Positions 32,221 through 38,544 of a stretch of DNA of 38,544 nucleotides are shown in pieces. The DNA is from Nostoc sp. LEGE 06077. GTDB lineage: Bacteria; Cyanobacteriota; Cyanobacteriia; Cyanobacteriales; Nostocaceae. The notes under the pieces are model-generated. The model did not search any database, was not told the DNA's origin, and saw nothing but the letters and a program-made list of their open reading frames with translations. The position numbers and the translations under genes are program-made. The DNA lies in contig NZ_JADEWI010000065.1 of NCBI RefSeq assembly GCF_015207705.1, positions 1-38,544 of the forward strand. Direction: 5' to 3'. How positions within the stretch are numbered: the first letter of the stretch is position 1; every line of letters begins with the position of its first letter.

Positions 32221-32922
32221 TTATACAATCAATCTTTCCAGGGCTAACACATCGGGAATGGAAATAGTGTCTTGCTCCCGTTGAATTAACCCTTTCTTTT
32301 CTAACCTAGTCAAGACTCTTGTCACGGTTTCCCGCGCCAACCCACTTAGACTACTCAATTCCCGGTGAGGTAAATTAGGAATTTCCGTTCCTGTTTGCGA
32401 TCGCTTTCCCTGTCCTTCTGCTAAGAATAATAAAGTGTCTGCTACCCGCGATTGACTATCAGATTCTCGCAACCGCAGACGACGGTTAACTTGCCGCAAG
32501 CGCCGAGCCATCAACTTAGATAATCTCACACCTGCCAAGGGTTCTATTTGGAGTAACTTGACAAAATCTTGAGATGGCAGACTGCCAATGACTGTAGTCG
32601 TGAGAGTAATTACATCGGTAGAACGAGGCACTTCATCTAAAGCTGCCATTTCACCAAATAATTCGCCTTTACCTAGAATATTGAGAGTTACTTCTTTTCC
32701 CTCCAAATTATAGGTACGAATTTTTACCCAGCCTTCAAAAATAAAATATACAGAACCACCCCAGTCATTTTCCAACAAAATCACTTGATTGGCTGGGTGT
32801 GTTCGAGTCACAAGATGGATCAGGGCTGGTTCTACAACAGATTCTGGCAACCCTTGAAAAAAGGGAGCCGTTCTAATCCACGGATGAATAGGTTCTTCTT
32901 GCAAGCTATATCGGTCTCCCAT
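32221..32922 (-). CDS. Crp/Fnr family transcription regulator
   Basis: 233 residues from ATG 32922. An effector-binding beta roll covers about 20-125, with the phosphate-cassette-like GELFGEMAALDEVPRSTDV (Gly-Glu and Arg-Ser kept), so binding of a cyclic nucleotide is possible. The dimer helix SKLMARRLRQVNRRL follows. The C-terminal winged helix has the recognition region HRELSSLSGLARETVTRVLT and LEKKGLIQ, the Crp/Fnr signature. There is no cysteine cluster for an Fe-S centre. It is not NtcA, whose recognition helix differs. GTG at 32952 would add ten residues with no better ribosome site. It leads the DUF2232/CobT-like set and probably regulates it or itself. Confidence 0.88.
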   Translation of the reverse strand: MGDRYSLQEEPIHPWIRTAPFFQGLPESVVEPALIHLVTRTHPANQVILLENDWGGSVYFIFEGWVKIRTYNLEGKEVTLNILGKGELFGEMAALDEVPRSTDVITLTTTVIGSLPSQDFVKLLQIEPLAGVRLSKLMARRLRQVNRRLRLRESDSQSRVADTLLFLAEGQGKRSQTGTEIPNLPHRELSSLSGLARETVTRVLTRLEKKGLIQREQDTISIPDVLALERLIV

Positions 32923-33996
32923 TACGGCATCTTCATTAAAGGTATTACACACAAAACAAACAACAGTGATAATTGCAGCCTAAGCCATCAATGCCAAGAC
33001 TTTTACCAATACAGACTTCAACCAGGTAAACAAAATCACAATAAAAGCATTTTTCAGAACAATCTCACTGACGTAGTTTAAATAAAGTAAAACTTGTGTA
33101 AGTAATGTCTAAGTGCCTCTGGAAGAATTTTGAAAACTCTAGCTGCATTGCAAAAATATTTACTTAAAAATATAGGTAAACCACATTAATGATACTCAAA
33201 CTAGTTAATTTTTGCTAACGCAAAATTTTGGGCTAGAGCAAGTTTTGCTGCGCTTGGCTGGGTATATAAGGTTAGGGGTGTAAGTAAAAGATTGAATGCG
33301 TGCGATGAAGTCCGAACTAGCTAACTATATTATTGTTTGGGTTTTCTATACACCCATACACCCTTATTCCCTTATCCCCTCACCCCCTCTAAGCTTGATG
33401 CGTAAGTCATGGGGATCATTTTTTGTGTCCTAGCTAACTTGCCATTCCTGGACTCCTTCGCTAGATTAATGGCGCGTGTGGATGTAAAGTGGAGGGAATT
33501 TGCCTTGTCGATGTGGTGTCTGTGATCAGATGCCAGTTATTTCCAGACTCCTGGGCGATTTGTTGCATTTTTTTATGTTTTTGATTGTGAAGTCCCAGAG
33601 CCTGTAACATCGCCTGTATGGTAAAAGTTCAAAGTGCATAGTTACAAAAAAGCAAAAGTAAAAAGCGCAAAGTAGGCGGTGTCGGTTTCCGTCCCGCCTA
33701 ACTTTGTCAGAAGGCACAAGTAATAAAAAGAAAGAGTGCTTGTTTTCTGAGCTTTTAGCCTGCTGAAAATGGTGGTTTTATTTCCGCCATGAAGTACTAG
33801 TTAGCCAAGTTGGCTGACAATTAAGGAATATTTTTGTATCCTTGTACTTCAATTAGCACTCTGGCTAATGACGATGAGGCCTAGTTATCATAAATTGCCG
33901 TCAGAAGTCTGAGGGGCAGTTGCTACCGTTCTTAACTTTGATAAGCGTCAATTTCTCACCCAAGTTAAAATCCAGTTCTAGCTAAGGTAATTCAAA
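32923..33996. other. 1.07-kb gap before the large ATPase-domain gene
   Basis: Divergent promoter region. It contains an imperfect palindrome at 33668-33706, a pyrimidine-rich stretch at 33352-33389 (CACCCTTATTCCCTTATCCCC) and AAGG ten bases before the GTG start of the next gene. The 63-codon minus-strand frame at 33526-33717 crosses the repeat and is not called. No other gene or RNA is recognised. Confidence 0.55.
33668..33706. repeat. CAAAGTAGGCGG / CCGCCTAACTTTG hairpin repeat
   Basis: Arms of 12 and 13 bases with one bulged base, loop TGTCGGTTTCCGTC. Sequence type GGCGG..TTTCCGTCCCGCC is a dispersed spacer repeat in Nostocales. Confidence 0.5.
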
Positions 33997-36900
33997 GTGA
34001 CTTCTCGCGCTGATGAAATTCAAAAACTGATCGCAGATATTGATAACTTACTAACTAACAATGGTAAGCGACTGCCGAAGTTGCTGTCTGGTCAAGCGCC
34101 AGAAGCCAGAGAGGTTTTAGAACGAGTTCGCAACTTCCTGGTTAATTTAAAAGAAACAGAGGATTTACAAGGCAATATTCCTCAGCCAACAGGACAGATG
34201 CAGCCATCACCTTTGTTGGCAAAATTTGCTGAACAAGTTAATCAGCCATCTTCAGTAGAGTCATATCAATCTGAACCAGCAGAAAATAGCGTTCTGGGTA
34301 GCCAATTCAAAAGTGAATTGGCGATATTAATCCAGCCACTCCAAGCAGAGTTAACAGCACTGTTGCAAGAACGCTCGACACTGATGCAGGAAATTAGACA
34401 GTTAGAGCAAAAGCGGCTACAAAATTACTCTTTAAGTCAACAGTTAGCGAATCAAGAGCAAATTATTGGGGAATTTTTACAGGTGCTGATGAGTCGCCTG
34501 GTTCCCACGGTTGCACCACATATCAACGCGAATGTGGCGAATGATTTTCATGCTGTTAGTTCCAGTCATCACAATAATATAGAGCTAACAGCCTCCGGGA
34601 AGGTATCTGCATTAGAATCATCAGGACAGGTAGAACGGTTAAGTCAGTTTGCCAAGGAATTAGACCAACGTTTACTGTCGCTAGATGGGACGGTGAATGT
34701 TGTTTTTGAAGCACTACAGCGCAATATCAATACTTATCACGAATCCTTGGCGCAAGCGCTGGCGAGAATGCACAGTACAGGCTTGCAAGGGGAACAGTTG
34801 CTAGTGAGTTTCCTGAATAATTGGACTCAGCAATTGCAGCAACTTCCCACGACAATTCCCCAGGCGGTGGTGAAGGAAACATCAGCGCGATCGCCTTTTC
34901 CCAGTCAACCAAATGCTGTTACTGTAGAAACTGCCCCACCACAAGCTATTACCACTCCAGAAACTATAGATCCAGCGTTAGAATTGCCACAGCCAGAAGT
35001 CGAATTTGCATCAGATATGGCGGCTAATGATTTAGATGCCATGTTATTAGAACTGACCGGTATTGTGACTCAAGCTGCGGATAATTCTCCGGCTTCTCTG
35101 GAACTGGAAGGATTTGAAGACTGGGACAAATTGGCGGATGATCCCCAACCACTATTAAATTTGCAACCACTCATACCTACTTCCAGCAGAGAACAGGGAA
35201 CAGGTGACAGGGAACAGGTAACAGGTAACAGGGAACAGGTAACAGGTGACAGGGAACAGGTGATAGGTAACAGGGAACAGGTAACAGGTGACAGGGAACA
35301 ACCTACTCCTGAAGTTGTCACTCCTCCCCCAGAAGCTTTCGGGATTTTCAATGACTCAACACCACAAAGTCTGGAGTTAACTGATACTGATGAGGTAGAT
35401 CAACTTTACGCCAGTTTATTTAATATCAGTGCTGTGACTCAACTGAGTGTTGAGCCGACTCCAGAGAAAGCAACGCCGGATTTTTCGGCAAACAGTGCTG
35501 ACACTACACCTCCCAGTACTCCTGTAGAAGAACCAAAAACATCTCCAGGTGTCACAGAAGATTTAGCCGAATTAAATCATAGTGAGAATCCTGCACTGAC
35601 ACCATTATTTGAGGGGAATGTTGGCTTACCAGAGTCAATATTTACTCACTCAGATGCGGGGTTGTTTGAACCAATTCATAGTCAACCGCCAAACATCCCA
35701 ACTGATTCGCAGCAATTTATAGATTTATCCTCAGATTTTCAACAAAAGTTATTTTTTGAGGAAGAGCCGGAATTATCCAGCGCTACACTCAGCTATTCTC
35801 CCGCCCTTCGGGAAAGTAATCCAGTTCAGCCAGAGCAGACTGACACAATTACTTCTTTGAGTGAACTGTTCGCGGAGGCCAGTAGTGAAGAGCATTTATG
35901 GCCTGGTTTGTCTCCCGCAGAAATTGCTATGACTTTAGATGAACCAGAACCCACTCCAGAAGTTGCAGTGACTGATGAGGTGCAGGAGAATTTATCAGAT
36001 AATTTATCAGATATATATATTGCTGCTTCCCCCCAGGAGAATTTGCTTGCGTCAGAGGTGATGCAATCGGCAAATTTACCAGAGATTTCTTTAAATGAAT
36101 CGCAGTTGCAGCAATTAAATCAAGATTTAGCTAATTTTGATGAGTTACTTAACTACCAGTCAGGGGATGTCTACAGTTTGGCGGATAGTCAACCACCTGA
36201 TGTTGCTTTTCCTCATCCGCAAACCCTAGACCATACGCCAAATGTGGCTTTTTCGCGTCCGGCTGTACCACCAGTTGCACCGATATCCTTGCCACAAACG
36301 CAAGCTGATTTAAACTTTAGTCCCGTCAACGAAAAAAAAAAGGAAGTCACAACTGGTTCCAGTTTCCCAAATCAGATAGAAATGACCGTCGATGTGCATA
36401 ACTCGGTTTGGTATTTAGGGATTGATTTGGGAACAACAGGAATTTCTGCGGCTTTGTTAAATCGCTCCCAGTCGGTGGTGTATCCTATCTACTGGTCAGC
36501 AGAAAATATCCCAGGAAGCACGTCTTTTCAACATTCATTTCGCTTACCTGCGGAAGTTTATTTACCGAATGCTTCCGTTTCCAATGGTGGAACTCAAGCT
36601 AAAAAGAGTAGCCATTGTTCCGCACAGTTAAAGCCTTATTTACAGGTAGCTATTCCCTACCAAAGTGAACCGCAAAAATGGGAACCGGTACTGCAATTTA
36701 ATGAATTTTCGGCGGGGCCATTAATTTGGGTAGTCCGATCGCTCTCGAAGTTACTTTTAACGTTAAAATCTGATCGCCAAAGTACCACGCAAGGTTTAGT
36801 CGCTACAGCCGTGGGAATTAATCAGCCGACTTTCCACACAATTGTGAGTCAAATAGCGGGTGTGATTTGCAATTGCCCTTCTAGCTGGTCAGAACAATAT

Positions 36901-38238
36901 AGATTTAATGTGCGGGAAGCTTTGCTGACGAGCAAAATTATCCAACATCCCCAGCAAGTATTTTTTGTAGAAGAAGCGATCGCCAGTTTAATTAGTTTAT
37001 TTGATAAAAGTGACAGTGAAGTCATTCAAGTGAGCGATCGCCAAGGTTTGCAGCCTGTCCAAACCGCAGAACCATTGCTCGGCAATACTTTGGTGATTAA
37101 TATTGGCGCAACCGCAACGGAAATGGCGTTAGTTGATGTCCCAGAAAATTTGTTGCAATTAGCGCATCAAGATTTTATGCTGCACAGTTTTCCTTATGCC
37201 AGTAAGGGAATAGAACAAGATATTATTTGTCAGTTGCTAATTCCCCCTAAATATCGGCAATCACGCAAAGATATTCCAGACAATGCTCAAAATAATACTA
37301 GTAGTCCTTGGCATTGGCAACCAGCTTTCCCCGATATCGACAAAATGCAATGGCAAAGTTTGGGGTTAGACAAATTTGATTTACCGCGAGCCGGAGAGCC
37401 AGATATTGGTGTGCGGATTCGGTTGCATCAGCGGTTAGAAAGTTCGGTGTTGGGACAGGCTGCTCTAGAATCGGCCCTCGCCTTGAAGTTAATTTTGCAA
37501 CACCAGGAAAACTTTACCCTGGATTTGGCAGACCAAAGATGGGAATTGCAGCGCCGGGACTTAGAAAGTCAAGTGTTTGTCCCCTTTGTCCGCCGACTAA
37601 ACCGGGAACTGAATAAATTGTTAGTCGCGCGGGGTATCCCCACCGAAGCCATTAATCAAGCCATCTTAACTGGTGGAGTTGCATCATTGGGAGTTGTTTA
37701 TCATTGGCTCAAGCAAAAACTCCCCAACGCCAAGATTATGCAAGATGCGTATTTAGGGGAAAATGGCGCACCAAATTGCAGCCGAGTTGCATTGGGTTTG
37801 GCGATGTTACCCTTGCATCCCCAAATTTTAGAAGAACCAAGACAACAGTATACCGACTATTTTCTGTTTACAGAATTGCTGCGCCTCTTACCAGAACGGA
37901 GTTTATCGTTTAACGAAGTACTGCAATTGTTTGAAGGAAGGGGAATTAATACCAGTATTTGTCAGCAGCGATTATTGGCATTTTTAGAAGGAGAATTACC
38001 AGCAGGTTTGATTCCATCGCCACCAGAATCAGCATGGCTGACACTGAATTCATCCCAGAATCTAGATTATCAGGCGATCGCATCTGCACCTTTATTTGAA
38101 AAGCAAGGTAATCTCAGCTATCGTCCCAACTCCCAACAATTGTCCGCCTTGCGTCGCTATTTAGCAGCCGTGAAAACTAGTACCCAACAATCTTTAGAGG
38201 AACCATACACAGTGAATTTTGTTAATGTCCCTTTGTAA
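33997..38238 (+). CDS. Large protein with coiled coil, acidic disordered region and Hsp70/actin-like ATPase domain
   Basis: 1413 residues. GTG start with AAGG ten bases before it. Residues 1-60 and about 105-290 are helical with coiled-coil spacing (LQAELTALLQERSTLMQEIR). Residues about 290-795 are acidic, Pro/Ser/Glu-rich and probably disordered, including five heptads REQVTG(D/N) at 398-435. At 803-1265 an actin/Hsp70-fold domain appears: phosphate-1 YLGIDLGTTGISAALL (806-821), phosphate-2 LVINIGATATEMALVDV (from 1032), and an adenosine motif ILTGGVASLGVVYHWL (from 1223), so ATP binding is likely. A C-terminal helical part of about 130 residues (ELLRLLPERSLSFNEVLQLF) follows. No DnaK substrate-binding domain is seen. 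The domain is closer to Hsp70-like proteins than to MreB in layout. It may be a scaffold or filament-associated ATPase; the function is unknown. Confidence 0.82.
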   Translation: MTSRADEIQKLIADIDNLLTNNGKRLPKLLSGQAPEAREVLERVRNFLVNLKETEDLQGNIPQPTGQMQPSPLLAKFAEQVNQPSSVESYQSEPAENSVLGSQFKSELAILIQPLQAELTALLQERSTLMQEIRQLEQKRLQNYSLSQQLANQEQIIGEFLQVLMSRLVPTVAPHINANVANDFHAVSSSHHNNIELTASGKVSALESSGQVERLSQFAKELDQRLLSLDGTVNVVFEALQRNINTYHESLAQALARMHSTGLQGEQLLVSFLNNWTQQLQQLPTTIPQAVVKETSARSPFPSQPNAVTVETAPPQAITTPETIDPALELPQPEVEFASDMAANDLDAMLLELTGIVTQAADNSPASLELEGFEDWDKLADDPQPLLNLQPLIPTSSREQGTGDREQVTGNREQVTGDREQVIGNREQVTGDREQPTPEVVTPPPEAFGIFNDSTPQSLELTDTDEVDQLYASLFNISAVTQLSVEPTPEKATPDFSANSADTTPPSTPVEEPKTSPGVTEDLAELNHSENPALTPLFEGNVGLPESIFTHSDAGLFEPIHSQPPNIPTDSQQFIDLSSDFQQKLFFEEEPELSSATLSYSPALRESNPVQPEQTDTITSLSELFAEASSEEHLWPGLSPAEIAMTLDEPEPTPEVAVTDEVQENLSDNLSDIYIAASPQENLLASEVMQSANLPEISLNESQLQQLNQDLANFDELLNYQSGDVYSLADSQPPDVAFPHPQTLDHTPNVAFSRPAVPPVAPISLPQTQADLNFSPVNEKKKEVTTGSSFPNQIEMTVDVHNSVWYLGIDLGTTGISAALLNRSQSVVYPIYWSAENIPGSTSFQHSFRLPAEVYLPNASVSNGGTQAKKSSHCSAQLKPYLQVAIPYQSEPQKWEPVLQFNEFSAGPLIWVVRSLSKLLLTLKSDRQSTTQGLVATAVGINQPTFHTIVSQIAGVICNCPSSWSEQYRFNVREALLTSKIIQHPQQVFFVEEAIASLISLFDKSDSEVIQVSDRQGLQPVQTAEPLLGNTLVINIGATATEMALVDVPENLLQLAHQDFMLHSFPYASKGIEQDIICQLLIPPKYRQSRKDIPDNAQNNTSSPWHWQPAFPDIDKMQWQSLGLDKFDLPRAGEPDIGVRIRLHQRLESSVLGQAALESALALKLILQHQENFTLDLADQRWELQRRDLESQVFVPFVRRLNRELNKLLVARGIPTEAINQAILTGGVASLGVVYHWLKQKLPNAKIMQDAYLGENGAPNCSRVALGLAMLPLHPQILEEPRQQYTDYFLFTELLRLLPERSLSFNEVLQLFEGRGINTSICQQRLLAFLEGELPAGLIPSPPESAWLTLNSSQNLDYQAIASAPLFEKQGNLSYRPNSQQLSALRRYLAAVKTSTQQSLEEPYTVNFVNVPL
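35188..35301. repeat. In-frame 21-bp tandem repeat in the large gene
   Basis: Five copies plus a partial of AGGGAACAGGTAACAGGTGA-type units (21 bp), coding REQVTGD/REQVTGN. One unit reads REQGTGD and one REQVIGN. The length, a multiple of three, keeps the frame open. The sequence matches the GGGAACAG/GGTAACAGG spacer repeat family seen in reverse at 404-434. Confidence 0.85.
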
Positions 38239-38249
38239 TTTCTATTCCT

Positions 38250-38276
38250 CTTTGCGTCTTAGCGCCTTTGCGTGAG
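38250..38276. repeat. Second copy of the CGCAAAGG repeat, inverted
   Basis: TCTTTGCGTCTTAGCGCCTTTGCGTGA, the reverse-complement type of the repeat between coxA and coxC. Confidence 0.6.
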
Positions 38277-38331
38277 ATAAAATCATACCCCACAACACCC
38301 AACGCAGAAAATTTCTTGACACTTCTACCTC

Positions 38332-38416
38332 AAAGGCTCAACATTCACCCTTTGAACCTCAACGTTCAACCAAAAAGGCTGAAACTCCACCCTTAAAGGC
38401 TCAACATTCACCCTCT
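38332..38416. repeat. Four degenerate copies of a 21-base unit
   Basis: AAAGGCTCAACATTCACCCTT, GAACCTCAACGTTCAACCAA, AAAGGCTGAAACTCCACCCTT and AAAGGCTCAACATTCACCCTCT. The first and fourth are nearly identical and the second is the most diverged. Confidence 0.7.
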
Positions 38417-38425
38417 GATACCAAT

Positions 38426-38544
38426 TCACGAAAAATCTGATGCAAATAAAGCATCAAGAATAAAATCCCAACCTGTAATAGAAGCAACGATTGATGTGTT
38501 GAATTTCTCTAAACGCTTCCAGATAAAATGCCTCAATTCATCTA
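38426..38544 (-). CDS. Partial minus-strand frame at the window edge, unidentified
   Basis: An open frame of 38 residues ends at TGA 38426-38428 and is cut by the edge. It reads DELRHFIWKRLEKF, then NTSIVASITGWDFILDAL, ending FASDFS. The composition looks coding and transposase-like, but I cannot name the family. With repeats on its inner side, a mobile element tail is a reasonable guess. Confidence 0.3.
   Translation of the reverse strand, partial: DELRHFIWKRLEKFNTSIVASITGWDFILDALFASDFS

Larger units (their letters stand above)
38239..38425. other. Repeat-rich 3' flank of the large gene
   Basis: Contains TTTGCGTCTTAGCGCCTTTG (38253-38272, inverse of the repeat at 13713-13758) and four 21-base units at 38332-38416. 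No gene is seen. Confidence 0.55.

Noticed and set aside
33526-33717. Minus-strand 63-codon frame before the large gene
   Set aside because: It crosses a dispersed hairpin repeat (33668-33706) and is rich in Arg, Cys and Phe as random frames are.
35188-35301. CRISPR-like array
   Set aside because: The units are contiguous with no spacers, lie in frame in a coding gene, and are only 21 bp.
35070-35351. Minus-strand 93-codon frame inside the large gene with CSLSPVT repeats
   Set aside because: It is the antisense reading of the 21-bp tandem repeat.

Overview
The window reads as chromosomal DNA of a filamentous, heterocyst-type cyanobacterium (Nostoc/Anabaena group). The evidence is more than thirty copies of the HIP1 octamer GCGATCGC, a PsaK photosystem I subunit, the cyanobacterial alkane pair ADO + AAR, the cyanobacterial class of glutamate-cysteine ligase, and many short intergenic repeats of the Nostocales type. 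Functional calls rest on recognising protein families by eye. No database search was run.

Layout. 1-1144: mobile-element debris, with the tail of a likely transposase and a dead O-methyltransferase gene. 1207-8553: housekeeping genes (lipoprotein, membrane/coiled-coil protein, sufE, tRNA with CAU anticodon, LysM-M23 peptidase, trmL, gshA). 8554-9809: a 1.26-kb non-coding gap. 9810-14406: a terminal-oxidase operon of two tandem DUF2231 membrane proteins followed by oxidase subunits II, I and III. 14668-21429: a Kef-like antiporter with stress-protein domains, a DUF1400 protein, a WGR-propeller protein, and a minus-strand group of tspO, an HtrA-type protease and a CAP lipoprotein. 21667-28153: psaK and trpF (divergent), then folE, an SDR, accA, aar and ado on the minus strand, which holds the alkane pathway. 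28382-30195: a lone sugar-type ABC permease and a small coiled-coil protein. 30277-32922: a minus-strand set of Crp/Fnr regulator, DUF2232 membrane protein and CobT-like protein. 33997-38238: a 1413-residue protein with a coiled-coil start, a long acidic disordered middle and an Hsp70/actin-like ATPase domain. The right edge holds repeats and a fragment of an unidentified minus-strand ORF.

How the parts work together. The oxidase has lost three CuA ligands in subunit II and carries the YSHPxV signature of A2-type oxidases in subunit I, so it should be a quinol oxidase of the ARTO/cox3 kind. The two DUF2231 proteins translated just before it share five equivalently placed histidines and are the best candidates here for an undescribed redox partner or assembly factor. 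In the alkane block, acyl-ACP is reduced to aldehyde by AAR and deformylated to alkane by ADO, while AccA feeds fatty-acid synthesis. The Crp-DUF2232-CobT set suggests handling of a cobamide precursor. The 1413-residue ATPase-like protein is the largest unexplained gene. One of its disordered segments is built from a 21-bp repeat that resembles intergenic repeats elsewhere in the window.
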